The notes under the pieces are model-generated. The model made no database searches. It saw nothing but the letters and a program-made list of their open reading frames with translations, and was not told the DNA's origin. DNA of 20,295 nucleotides from assembly GCA_002430755.1 (NCBI GenBank), contig DJCX01000025.1, forward strand, positions 1 through 20,295, given 5' to 3'. Source of the stretch: Flavobacteriales bacterium UBA5939. GTDB lineage: Bacteria; Bacteroidota; Bacteroidia; Flavobacteriales; Schleiferiaceae. Made by a program: the position numbers and the translations under genes. Position 1 is the first letter of the stretch, and every line of letters starts with the position of its first letter. Positions 6,224 to 14,580 of this stretch are shown here, in pieces.

Positions 6224-7744
6224 ATGAAAACAGAATTAGTCATTAGTGCTAGTTCTGACCGTGCTGATATAGCACTACTTGAAGACGGGAGATTACAAGA
6301 GCTCATAAAGGAAAAAGGGGACGACAGCTTCTCCGTTGGCGATGTCTATTTAGGGACCGTCAAAAAATTGGCCACTGGCCTAAACGCTGCCTTCGTAGAC
6401 GTTGGTTATGAGAAAGATGCATTTTTGCACTACCACGACCTCGGGCCGCAGATAAATTCCTGGCAGAGTTACTTGCGTAAGACTCTTAAAGGCAAACAGC
6501 AAGCGAATATCTCAAACTTCCAAACCTCTCCGAATATTGAGAAGGAAGGAAACATTGGTGATGTTTTAAAGCAGGGTGATCAAATCCTTGTTCAGATTAC
6601 GAAAGAGCCTATCTCAACGAAGGGGCCTCGTATCACTGCAGAGCTTAGTATTGCCGGTCGATTTGTAGTTCTAGTTCCTTTTTCTAATCGCGTTAGTGTG
6701 AGTCAAAAGATTCGCGAACGTGAAGAAAAGGATAGGCTGAAAAAATTGGTCAGAGGCATCAAGCCAAAAGGCTTTGGTGTGATTATACGTACTGTCGCAA
6801 AAGGACAGACCGCGGAAGACCTACAGGCAGATTTAGATTCATTGATACGCAAGTGGAAAACGCTCCACAGAGGCGTAAAGAGAACAAACAAGCCAGTACG
6901 TATTTTCCGCGAGATGAATCGTGCGAGTGCATTCTTGCGCGATGTATTCAACGACAATTTTACAGGTATCACTATTGATCACCAAGAACTTTTTGACGAG
7001 GTTAAGGAGTACTTAGAGGCCATCAAGCCAGGTGCATCAAAAATGGTCAAGTACTACAATGGTCAAATGCCGTTGTTCCAGTTCGCCAATGTTGATCGTC
7101 AGATCAAGGGAGCCTTTGGCCGCTCAGTGAGCATGCCGAAAGGAGCGTATTTGATTATCGAGCATACGGAAGCCATGCACGTGGTAGATGTAAACTCTGG
7201 GAATCGTACGAATACGGCAGAGAATCAGGAAGCGAATGCTTTGCAGGTGAACTTGCTTGCTGCGGAAGAGGTAGCTCGTCAGTTGAGGTTGAGAGATATG
7301 GGAGGTATTGTTGTTGTCGATTTTATTGATATGAACAGTGCCGAGAATCGCCGCGCGATCTATGAAAAGATGCGCGATGAAATGAAGCGTGATCGCGCTC
7401 GTCACAAGATTCTGCCAATCTCGAGATTTGGATTGATGGAATTGACCCGTCAGCGTGTGCGTCCTGAGACGAATATTACTACTCGTGAGGAGAACCCTGA
7501 TAATTTGGTTGAAGCACCTATACAGGTGATTGACACTATCGCTAGTAAGATTAGCGGTAAAAAGCAGAAAGAGATTTTTGTGCATGTTCATCCATTTATC
7601 GAGGCCTATCTAACCAAGGGCATATTGAAGAGCGTTAAAAAGGATTGGCAAAAACGATTCAAGAAAAAGATCGTTGTTGTTCCTAGGGATGCCTTTACAA
7701 TGCTTGAATGGAAGCTCCTAGATAAGGATAACAATCGTATCTAA
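6224..7744 (+). CDS. rng: Ribonuclease E/G family endoribonuclease
   Basis: The 506-residue protein matches the RNase G form, without the long C-terminal scaffold of RNase E. An S1 RNA-binding domain spans about residues 36-145 and carries an insertion at roughly 72-112. The RNase H-like catalytic core follows, with the magnesium-binding aspartates Asp322 (VVDVNSG) and Asp366 (VVDFIDM), then the MELTRQRVRPE helix (405-415). The family's zinc-link CPxCxGxG expected after that helix is absent; in its place is TNITTREENPDNLVEAPI. There is not a single cysteine in the protein. These enzymes cleave single-stranded AU-rich RNA in mRNA decay and rRNA maturation. The gene ends in the terminator at 7766-7803. 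Confidence 0.95.
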   Translation: MKTELVISASSDRADIALLEDGRLQELIKEKGDDSFSVGDVYLGTVKKLATGLNAAFVDVGYEKDAFLHYHDLGPQINSWQSYLRKTLKGKQQANISNFQTSPNIEKEGNIGDVLKQGDQILVQITKEPISTKGPRITAELSIAGRFVVLVPFSNRVSVSQKIREREEKDRLKKLVRGIKPKGFGVIIRTVAKGQTAEDLQADLDSLIRKWKTLHRGVKRTNKPVRIFREMNRASAFLRDVFNDNFTGITIDHQELFDEVKEYLEAIKPGASKMVKYYNGQMPLFQFANVDRQIKGAFGRSVSMPKGAYLIIEHTEAMHVVDVNSGNRTNTAENQEANALQVNLLAAEEVARQLRLRDMGGIVVVDFIDMNSAENRRAIYEKMRDEMKRDRARHKILPISRFGLMELTRQRVRPETNITTREENPDNLVEAPIQVIDTIASKISGKKQKEIFVHVHPFIEAYLTKGILKSVKKDWQKRFKKKIVVVPRDAFTMLEWKLLDKDNNRI

Positions 7745-7765
7745 CGAGAGGATAACAGTGTAAAG

Positions 7766-7803
7766 AAAACCCCAAGGGTCGCATGCGAGCCTCGGGGTTT
7801 TTT
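7766..7803 (+). terminator. Intrinsic terminator after rng
   Basis: The left arm AAAACCCCAAGG (7766-7777) pairs with CCTCGGGGTTTT (7790-7801) over 12 positions with one mismatch, and a T-run follows at 7798-7803. The loop contains a palindrome, TCGCATGCGA, that could form an inner hairpin. It closes the HU-TPR-bS22-RNase G group just before recX. Confidence 0.9.
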
Positions 7804-7818
7804 CGTTAAAATTGGACC

Positions 7819-8271
7819 ATGACAACCTCAGAAGCATTACAGAAACTGCAGCATTATTGCGCCTACCAAGAACGCAGCCCTTTTGAGGTTAAGCGCAAGC
7901 TCGTTCTGATAAAACTTCCCAAGGAGCGTCACGAAGAAGTTATTGCCACCTTGATGGAAGAGAACTTCTTAGATGAGTACCGTTTTGCTGAGGCATTTAC
8001 TAGAGGAAAACTCAATCAAAAGCATTGGGCACCGAAGCGTATCAGAATGGGACTTCAAGAACACCGCATTCCTAGCGTAACCATTGACCGGATCTTAAGT
8101 CAAATTGACCCTGAGCTCATAGAAAAGAACGCTATGTATCTAACGGACCGTTGGTTCAGCTCAAAAACCAAGGAACAACTAACGGCTGCGATGCAACGCC
8201 GTGGGTATTCTTTTGGGATGATTAATAGGGCGTATGATAGGGTAGCGGAAGAGCGTAAAAGTACCCTTTAA
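7819..8271 (+). CDS. recX: Regulatory protein RecX
   Basis: The 150-residue protein has the three-repeat helical RecX architecture: YCAYQERSPFEVKRKL near the N-terminus, the LMEENFLDEYRFAEAFTRGKL block in the middle (about 55-75), and a C-terminal AAMQRRGYSFGMINRAYD block. RecX binds RecA filaments and limits recombination; recA itself is not in this window. The gene begins only 15 bases after the rng terminator. TAAAATTG at 7807-7814 is one mismatch from the -7 consensus and would leave almost no leader. Its TAA overlaps the stop of the convergent zinc-ribbon gene by 4 bases (8268-8271), with no terminator between them. Confidence 0.9.
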   Translation: MTTSEALQKLQHYCAYQERSPFEVKRKLVLIKLPKERHEEVIATLMEENFLDEYRFAEAFTRGKLNQKHWAPKRIRMGLQEHRIPSVTIDRILSQIDPELIEKNAMYLTDRWFSSKTKEQLTAAMQRRGYSFGMINRAYDRVAEERKSTL

Positions 8272-8435
8272 CCCTTCCAAGTGCCGCCGTAGCGGTAGTG
8301 GCTGTTTCCAGGCTTAACTTCTAAAACGCACTTTTCGCAGAGGAAATACCACGTTTTGTCGGCAGGTTTGTATTGCACCCTGAACATGACCGAATGGTCC
8401 TCCTTGCAGTTGGGGCAGTTTTTAGTTCGAGCCAT
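8268..8435 (-). CDS. 55-residue zinc-ribbon protein, function unknown
   Basis: The protein has two CxxC knuckles, Cys7/Cys10 (NCPNC) and Cys33/Cys36 (CEKC), separated by a strand-rich stretch with KTWYFLC, and ends YRYGGTWKG. Two such pairs 22 residues apart are a classical zinc ribbon, and the tryptophan- and tyrosine-rich tail looks like that of a conserved Bacteroidota family; no function is known to me. The start ATG at 8435-8433 lies 14 bases inside the end of the TrpF-like gene, a likely translational coupling. Reading could be extended upstream in frame to 8546, but that part lies wholly inside the neighbouring gene and has no protein-like character. It is the last gene of the threonine aldolase group. 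Confidence 0.78.
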   Translation of the reverse strand: MARTKNCPNCKEDHSVMFRVQYKPADKTWYFLCEKCVLEVKPGNSHYRYGGTWKG

Positions 8436-9078
8436 TTGCGTTAGTAAAGAATGCAGTGATTTTCTCTCGGTCCAATTTTCCTTCGCTGCGTATTCCGCTG
8501 CAGAGGTCAAACCCATAAGGGCCGACCTTAGATTTTGCTTCAGCAATATTCCCAGGATGTAATCCGCCGGCTAGGAATACAGGCACAGGACACTTCTCAA
8601 CAATGGTTTTTGAGATGCTCCAGTTGTGTGTTCGCCCCGTGCCGCCTAATTCTTTGGTTTGAAGATTGGGATTGCCGCTATCCAGTAAGATGTAATCAAC
8701 GAATGCAGCTTTCTCCAATGCCTCATTGATGCTGTTTTTGTCCAATACATGGATGACTTGGACCAATTCTACTTCAGGCAGGCTGCTTCGAAGTTTAGCA
8801 TATACTTCATTCTCTACCGCATCGACTAATTGAATGGTGGTTGTTTTACACTCTTGGTAATGGGCAATGATGGCTTCGGCTTCAGTCTCGCTGGTCAATA
8901 GAAACGTTCGAACATCCTCTTCACGCACTGCGTGAGCGATTTCAGCGATGAGCTCGTTTGAAATAATGCCCGGTCCAGATGGCATAGGGCCTACCAATCC
9001 TAGGGCATGGGCGCCCATGTTAATAGCCGTTCTTGCTTCTTCTAGCGAACTGATGCAGCAGACCTTGATTCGCGTCAT
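8422..9078 (-). CDS. Divergent phosphoribosylanthranilate isomerase (TrpF)-like protein
   Basis: The 218-residue TIM barrel aligns with TrpF, which isomerises phosphoribosylanthranilate in tryptophan synthesis. It keeps Cys7 as general base (in KVCCIS), Asp133 as general acid (LLDSG), GGTGRTHNW (145-153), the phosphate-loop LAGGLHPGNI (169-178) and a DLCSGIR...KLD end (191-203). It departs from the family at the first motif, KVCCIS where KICGIT is usual. It also departs at the segment that carries the substrate-binding arginine (SPRY-like), which here reads PSGPGIIS with no arginine. No other trp gene is nearby; it follows threonine aldolase with a 4-base overlap. It may be a functional TrpF or a paralogue with another sugar-phosphate substrate, so I leave the symbol blank. 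Confidence 0.75.
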   Translation of the reverse strand: MTRIKVCCISSLEEARTAINMGAHALGLVGPMPSGPGIISNELIAEIAHAVREEDVRTFLLTSETEAEAIIAHYQECKTTTIQLVDAVENEVYAKLRSSLPEVELVQVIHVLDKNSINEALEKAAFVDYILLDSGNPNLQTKELGGTGRTHNWSISKTIVEKCPVPVFLAGGLHPGNIAEAKSKVGPYGFDLCSGIRSEGKLDREKITAFFTNANGSN

Positions 9079-10094
9079 AATGCTGCTAATACAGATTTCA
9101 CTTCTTTGATGTGTTCTGGGGTGATATCAAGGTGGAAAACCATGCGGCATTTTCCTGGGCCCATTTGGCTGATGCCAATTCCCTTCTCAGCCAAGGTGCT
9201 GATGAATGCTTCTTGGTCCATATCCTCGTTTAATCCAAAGATTAGGATATTGGTTTCGGGAGCCACGACATTTTTGACCCAAGATTGCTGGCCCAAGAAT
9301 TCCGCCATATCCTTGGCAGCAGCGTGGTCATCGGCCAAGCGGTCCACATTATTTTCTAGTGCATAGATGGCAGCACCGGCTAAAAGGCCTGCCTGTCGCC
9401 ATCCACCGCCTATACGTTTGCGTATTCTACGGCTGTGGTGGATGAATTCCTCACTACCGAGAAGGACAGAGCCTACTGGTGCGCCAAGACCTTTGGAGAG
9501 ACAGATGGAAATGGAATCGAATGCAGTGCCATAATCGCTTTCACTTTGGTTCTTGGCGACAAGGGCGTTGTACAAACGCGCACCATCGAGGTGGAAGGTC
9601 AGCCCATGTTTCGAGGCTACTGCTCTAAGCGCCTCAATTTCTTCCCATTCGTAGCACGTTCCGCCGCCTTTATTTGAGGTGTTTTCTAGTGCGAGTACAC
9701 GCGATTTCGGGTAATGGACATCGTCGGCTTTAATACAACCAATCACTCCTTCCGGGTGCATGATACCACGCTGATCGCCCGTAAAAGTGACAGAAGCGTG
9801 AGCGTTCGCTGCAATACCGCCACCCTCATAGTTATAGATGTGGGCATAAGGATGACAGATGACTTCGTCGCCGGGGCTTAAATGTGACATCAGTGCAATC
9901 TGATTTGCCTGTGTACCGCTCACACAAAAGAGTGCTTTTTCAGTGCCGAATCGTTCAGCGACCATGGCCTCAAGCTTCAAGATAGTTGGGTCATCGCCCC
10001 AAACATCGTCGCCTACGGGGCTGCTAATCATGGCATTTAACATGGCCTGGCTAGGGCGAGTGACGGTGTCGCTACGGAGGTCGATTTTCAACAT
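9075..10094 (-). CDS. ltaE: Low-specificity L-threonine aldolase (PLP-dependent)
   Basis: The 339-residue enzyme of the fold-type I PLP family cleaves threonine or allo-threonine to glycine and acetaldehyde. Recognised marks are the N-terminal IDLRSDTVTRPSQAM, GDDVWGDDPT (28-37), the cofactor-stacking histidine region HPYAHIYNYE (81-90), HLDGARLYNA (168-177, Asp170 contacting the pyridine nitrogen), and the Schiff-base lysine Lys201 in SICLSKGLGAPVGS. Length and order are normal for the family. It is the first gene of a minus-strand trio: the TrpF-like gene overlaps its end by 4 bases, and the zinc-ribbon gene follows. The divergent prfB starts 59 bases away. Confidence 0.93.
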   Translation of the reverse strand: MLKIDLRSDTVTRPSQAMLNAMISSPVGDDVWGDDPTILKLEAMVAERFGTEKALFCVSGTQANQIALMSHLSPGDEVICHPYAHIYNYEGGGIAANAHASVTFTGDQRGIMHPEGVIGCIKADDVHYPKSRVLALENTSNKGGGTCYEWEEIEALRAVASKHGLTFHLDGARLYNALVAKNQSESDYGTAFDSISICLSKGLGAPVGSVLLGSEEFIHHSRRIRKRIGGGWRQAGLLAGAAIYALENNVDRLADDHAAAKDMAEFLGQQSWVKNVVAPETNILIFGLNEDMDQEAFISTLAEKGIGISQMGPGKCRMVFHLDITPEHIKEVKSVLAAL

Positions 10095-10138
10095 TGGAGC
10101 AGTACTTTATAATCTTCGTGAAGATAGCAAGTGATGCT

Positions 10139-10146
10139 TAACTTTG
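10139..10146 (+). promoter_or_regulatory. Bacteroidota -7 promoter box for prfB
   Basis: TAACTTTG matches TAnnTTTG exactly and ends only 7 bases before the prfB ATG. Transcription would therefore start within a few bases of the start codon, giving a nearly leaderless mRNA. No clear TTG -33 element is seen; TTC at 10115-10117 is the nearest. Confidence 0.5.
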
Positions 10147-10153
10147 CTCGTCT

Positions 10154-11260
10154 ATGGTAACAGCTGAACAAATTAAATCTTTGGGTGAGCGCCTCGAGCG
10201 ATTGAAGAGTTATTTAAATCTCGAGCAGAAGCGCATTCACATTATCAACGAAGAGGAGAAGACTGCCTCTCCTGAATTTTGGAACGATCCCAAGGAGGCT
10301 GAGAAAACCATGAAGGCCCTGCGCGGTGTGAAGTACTGGGTAGAAGGTTACGAGAAGGCAGAAACCCTTTTTGGCGAGGCAGAGCTCAGTTTAGAATTCT
10401 ACAAGGAAGGCGAGCTTGAGGAGAGCGATGTTCAAACAGCTTACAGTGAATGTGAGGATTGGATAGAGGAGCTTGAATTCAAGAACATGTTGAGCGGCGA
10501 GGAGGATAAGCTGAGTGCGGTGTTGCAGATTACAGCGGGTGCCGGTGGTACTGAGAGTTGTGATTGGGCAAGCATGTTGATGCGCATGTATTTGATGTAT
10601 GCTGAGAAACAGGGGTTCAAGACGAAAGAATTGGTCCTTCAAGAAGGTGATGTTGCCGGTATTAAAACAGTGACCATTGAGATTGATGGCGATTATGCCT
10701 TTGGTTTCTTGAAAGGAGAAAATGGGGTACACCGTTTAGTGCGCATTTCCCCGTTCGATTCTAATGCTAAGCGCCATACGTCATTCGTTTCGGTATATGT
10801 GTTCCCATTGGTAGACGATACCATTGATATTCAAATCAACATGAGTGATATCGAATGGGATACCTTCCGCAGTTCGGGTGCCGGTGGTCAGAACGTAAAC
10901 AAGGTAGAAACTGGGGTACGTCTACGCCACAAGCCTACAGGAATTATCATCGAGAATACGGAAACCCGTTCTCAGTTGGGGAACAAGGAGAAGGCCATTC
11001 AGCTTTTGAAATCCCAATTGTACGAGATGGAGATTGAGGCGCGCAATGCCAAGCGTGCAGAGATTGAGGCGGGTAAGAAGAAGATCGAATGGGGCTCGCA
11101 GATTCGCAATTATGTGATGCACCCATATAAGCTCGTCAAGGACGTTCGTACGGCGGAAGAAACCTCGGATGTAGATGGGGTGATGAATGGAAACATCGAT
11201 CGATTTCTCAAAGCATTCCTCATGCAGCAGGGCGAAAGTGCCAATGCTGATGAATATTAA
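10154..11260 (+). CDS. prfB: Peptide chain release factor 2 (no programmed frameshift)
   Basis: The 368-residue RF2 recognises UGA and UAA and triggers peptide release. The SPF anticodon-like tripeptide is at 199-201 (RISPFDSN) and the catalytic GGQ at 244-246 (SSGAGGQNVNK). Length and order match full-length RF2. Many bacteria regulate this gene with an in-frame UGA around codon 26 that needs a +1 shift. Here the equivalent stretch, KSYLNLEQ (residues 18-25), is read straight through as TAT TTA AAT at 10211-10219, with no stop. The autoregulatory switch is therefore absent. An exact -7 box lies 7 bases before the ATG. No convincing terminator follows; the next gene begins 67 bases on. Confidence 0.97.
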   Translation: MVTAEQIKSLGERLERLKSYLNLEQKRIHIINEEEKTASPEFWNDPKEAEKTMKALRGVKYWVEGYEKAETLFGEAELSLEFYKEGELEESDVQTAYSECEDWIEELEFKNMLSGEEDKLSAVLQITAGAGGTESCDWASMLMRMYLMYAEKQGFKTKELVLQEGDVAGIKTVTIEIDGDYAFGFLKGENGVHRLVRISPFDSNAKRHTSFVSVYVFPLVDDTIDIQINMSDIEWDTFRSSGAGGQNVNKVETGVRLRHKPTGIIIENTETRSQLGNKEKAIQLLKSQLYEMEIEARNAKRAEIEAGKKKIEWGSQIRNYVMHPYKLVKDVRTAEETSDVDGVMNGNIDRFLKAFLMQQGESANADEY

Positions 11261-11327
11261 TTAGCAAACGCTCATACTCAGTGCACAAAATGGCCCTTCA
11301 GGGGTTAAATTGTCAGTATATTGAGAT

Positions 11328-14300
11328 ATGCGCAAAATCCTTCTTTTCGCGGCAGTTTTATGGAGCCTCGGGCTAAGTGCCCAGCAAGGTTTCGTGCGCA
11401 ATGACGGCCAGTGGGAGGATCCTTCAAAATTTGTGTATCGCTTCGGTGCAAATGCCATATTTCTCACTGGCGATTCCATCGTTTTTAGCATCCTCAACCC
11501 ACAAGATCAACACAACCATAGTGCTCCTGAAAAGCACCATTATTCGGATACGTTGCATTATGCTAATTTCTCTCTGAAGTTTGCTGGTGCAAACCCTTTG
11601 AATTGGAAAGGTGGTGAGGCCTTTGATCACAAGAATCATTTCTATCTCGGTCATCGTACGCGGTGGAGAACCGGTGTTCCCTCGTTTCACGGAATAATTG
11701 CACAAGACGTTTATCCAGGTATTGATTTAAAACTCTATTCTGCTTCAGGCGGTATGAAGTACGATTGGATCGTTCACCCGGGCGCAGATCCTTCGGTGAT
11801 TGTTCAAGAGTATGGGGGTATTGAAGGGCTAGAAGTATTGCCTAAGAAAGTGAAGATTCATACGGCCATAGGTACTTTAGAAGAGGAGATGCCGTACGCG
11901 TATCAAGGAAGAGAAGAAGTTCGCGCACGCTACCAGAGAGGAAAGGATGAGGTTCGAATTAACCTCGGAGCTTACGACCAGAGTCAAACGCTTACTATCG
12001 ACCCTATCTACATCTTTAGTACGTATTCCGGTTCTCAGGCAGACAATTTTGGGTACACAGCGACCTTTGACGACAACGGTAATGCTTTTGGCGGCGGGAT
12101 TGTCTTTGGTACGGGATATCCAGTGGTTTTAGGGAGCTATGATATCAGTTATAACGGCGGGTTCTTTGACGGTGCGATTTCAAAATTCAGCGCAGACGGT
12201 TCACAGTTGCTTTGGTCTGCCTACCTCGGCGGGAACAACCTAGATCAGCCCCACAGTATGGACTGTGATGAGAACGGCAACCTCTATGTTATGGGCCTGA
12301 CGGGTTCTTCAGATTTTGCGGTAACGGCAAATGCCAACGACACCACTTTTGGAGGCGGGAATTCAGCCATTGCCGAATATTATACTCTTGCGAACGGTTC
12401 TGATATGTACGTTAGTGCGATCAGTGCAAATGGGACCCAACTGTTGGGCTCAACCTTCCTTGGTGGGGAGAATAACGAAGGCTTTAACGATAGCCTACGT
12501 TTTAATTACGGAGACAGTTTCCGCGGTGAGATCGAGGTGCAGCGCGGCGGTGGTCCGGTGTATTTAGTAGCCACGGCAGATTCTTCAGGGTATCCAGTAA
12601 CTCCCGGTGCTACAGATTACCAAGGCGGACTAGACGGTGTTCTTTCTGTATTCAGCAGGAACATGGATTCACTTTTTTACAGCACCTATGTGGGTACCGA
12701 GGGGGACGAGGCCTTGTACAGCTTGTCATTGACTTCGAAGGAGGGCAATGCACAAAACTCTTCTCGGGTATTCGTTGCAGGTGCGATTAATTCGTCGGAA
12801 AGCTATTTGTCAGCAGTTGGAGATTCGCTTGTTTTGACGTCTTCTGGCAATCACAGCGCGCTTTTAGGGGCCATAGATCTGCGAGATTATTCTGCGCCAA
12901 TTCTTGAAGCCATCCACAGCTCAACAGATACCGCTTATAACCAACACTTCTTCATTGAGCCGAATACTCCGGGCGATACAACTACAATATTCACAGTTGT
13001 TGGCCAGCACAAAGGCGGGCTTCTTGCTTCAGATACCAACTTTTGGGGACAACCTGGGAGTGCACAGTATTTCATGGAATTCAGCTTTGATAGTGTCGCT
13101 GGCGCATTTACAAATAATAGAACACTTGTCTTTGGGGACAGCTCTCATGCTACAGTGGATTTAAGTCCAACCGCACTTTTGGTGGACGACTGCGGAAATG
13201 TATACTTCAGTGGGTGGGGTGGAAGTCCAAATACGGAAGGCAATACCAACGGTCTTGCAGTAACACCGAATGCGGTGCGAACGACTACGGACGGGCGAGA
13301 TTTTTATTTTTTGGTTTTAGATCCTAGTTGGAGGAGTGCCCGATTGGCCACTTACTATGGTTCATCGTCGAGAGAACACGTGGACGGAGGAACTTCCAGG
13401 TTCGATAAAAAGGGACGCATCTACCAAGGAGTTTGTGCCGGTTGTGGAGGCAATAGTGCCTATCCGGCCTTTCCTTCAACGGCTTATTCGACGACCAACA
13501 ATTCAACGAATTGCAACCTCGCGGTGACCGTCATCGATATGGACATTCAGAATGCGCGTTTGGAATTGACCCCAGATCCTCCAGTGTTTTGTATTCCAAA
13601 TTCGTTCAATATCCTCGACAGCTCGAGCAATGTTCAGGCGTACACGATTGATTGGGACGACGGGAATATTAGCTTAGATACGGGTTTTATCAGCTCACAC
13701 ATCTACGATACGCCGGGCACCTACAATGTCCAAGTCATCGGGCAAGATACCGTTTGTGATACTTGGGACACAACCACTTTTACCCTCCAAGTGAATCCCC
13801 CCTATGACAGCGTTTGGATAGATTACAGTTACGATTATTGTGACCCTTCTCGCCAAGTGGTGGCCACTGCGCGTTTGGTCAGCGATAGTTCCATTGTAAC
13901 GGATTATGAGCTTGAATGGGATTTTGCTGGAGTGAATTTTTCTTCCGCCCAGGTCCAATTCAACATGCCAGTACCCGGTGCCAATCCGGTAAGCCTAAAT
14001 GTGCTAGACACGAATTGTAATATCACGCAACTCTTTGAGGACACCCTTGTATTCCGAATTCCACCTTTTATGCAGATCAATACCTCCTTGGAGGAATGTG
14101 AAACGCGCGAAACGGTAGATTTCAATGCCATATTAAACGCTACTTACCAAGGTTCTGAATGGCTCGTCGACGGTCAGGTGGCGGGAAATTCAAATCCTTT
14201 ACAGATTTCGCAGAGCGGCATCTACGACATCAGTATTGTCGGGTACGACAGCATTTGTGGAACCAGCGATACACTCACCGAAAGCTTTGATGTCTATTTT

Positions 14301-14579
14301 GCTGGAGAGGCATTCACCGTACCCAACTTTGTTACGCCAAATAACGACGGCATCAACGATGCGTTTTTGGTGAATACGAGCGAGAATTGGGACGATTTCC
14401 ACCTTATTGTCCACAACCGTTGGGGCGTTAAGGTATTTGAAACCACGGTAATTTCTTTTGAGTGGGGTGCCGATTACGACGAGAAGATTCTCGCCCCAGG
14501 TGTGTACTTTTACCAACTCAAAGCAACCAACCGCTGTGGCGACATTACCGAGGATGGCGTCCTGCACATAATCTATTAG
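11328..14579 (+). CDS. Type IX secretion type B substrate with DUF7948, SBBP propeller, PKD and CHU_C domains
   Basis: This 1083-residue secreted protein begins with a Sec signal peptide (about residues 1-18, cleavage after LSA). A DUF7948-type domain follows (about 20-225, opening FVRNDGQW and including the GGMKYDWIVHPGADP stretch). An SBBP-type beta-propeller spans roughly 230-720 and has repeated phrases such as STFLGG, STYVG and DNGNAFGGG; its last part holds VCAGCGG (about 702-708). A PKD domain lies near 745-825 (DWDDGN and HIYDTPGTYNV). The C-terminus, from about residue 998 (VPNFVTPNNDGINDAFLV to DGVLHIIY), is the gliding motility-associated CHU_C domain, the sorting signal of type B substrates of the type IX secretion system. 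It is probably exported and attached to, or released from, the cell surface; its activity is unknown. Confidence 0.9.
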   Translation: MRKILLFAAVLWSLGLSAQQGFVRNDGQWEDPSKFVYRFGANAIFLTGDSIVFSILNPQDQHNHSAPEKHHYSDTLHYANFSLKFAGANPLNWKGGEAFDHKNHFYLGHRTRWRTGVPSFHGIIAQDVYPGIDLKLYSASGGMKYDWIVHPGADPSVIVQEYGGIEGLEVLPKKVKIHTAIGTLEEEMPYAYQGREEVRARYQRGKDEVRINLGAYDQSQTLTIDPIYIFSTYSGSQADNFGYTATFDDNGNAFGGGIVFGTGYPVVLGSYDISYNGGFFDGAISKFSADGSQLLWSAYLGGNNLDQPHSMDCDENGNLYVMGLTGSSDFAVTANANDTTFGGGNSAIAEYYTLANGSDMYVSAISANGTQLLGSTFLGGENNEGFNDSLRFNYGDSFRGEIEVQRGGGPVYLVATADSSGYPVTPGATDYQGGLDGVLSVFSRNMDSLFYSTYVGTEGDEALYSLSLTSKEGNAQNSSRVFVAGAINSSESYLSAVGDSLVLTSSGNHSALLGAIDLRDYSAPILEAIHSSTDTAYNQHFFIEPNTPGDTTTIFTVVGQHKGGLLASDTNFWGQPGSAQYFMEFSFDSVAGAFTNNRTLVFGDSSHATVDLSPTALLVDDCGNVYFSGWGGSPNTEGNTNGLAVTPNAVRTTTDGRDFYFLVLDPSWRSARLATYYGSSSREHVDGGTSRFDKKGRIYQGVCAGCGGNSAYPAFPSTAYSTTNNSTNCNLAVTVIDMDIQNARLELTPDPPVFCIPNSFNILDSSSNVQAYTIDWDDGNISLDTGFISSHIYDTPGTYNVQVIGQDTVCDTWDTTTFTLQVNPPYDSVWIDYSYDYCDPSRQVVATARLVSDSSIVTDYELEWDFAGVNFSSAQVQFNMPVPGANPVSLNVLDTNCNITQLFEDTLVFRIPPFMQINTSLEECETRETVDFNAILNATYQGSEWLVDGQVAGNSNPLQISQSGIYDISIVGYDSICGTSDTLTESFDVYFAGEAFTVPNFVTPNNDGINDAFLVNTSENWDDFHLIVHNRWGVKVFETTVISFEWGADYDEKILAPGVYFYQLKATNRCGDITEDGVLHIIY

Positions 14580-14580
14580 A

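Noticed and set aside
7124..7591. A 155-codon open frame on the minus strand
   Set aside because: It is antisense to the catalytic core of RNase G, which has clear conserved motifs; the reverse frame has no recognisable protein features.
8436..8546. An N-terminal extension of the zinc-ribbon gene
   Set aside because: The extra 37 residues are the second frame of the TrpF-like gene and the ATG at 8435 gives a compact protein that starts right before the first zinc knuckle.
10205..10225. A programmed frameshift site in prfB
   Set aside because: There is no in-frame UGA and no slippery CTT TGA in this stretch; the gene reads through in one frame from 10154 to 11260.
11285..11310. A terminator after prfB formed by the CCCTTCAGGG stretch
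   Set aside because: The stem is only three to four pairs with a two- to four-base loop and lacks a T-run.
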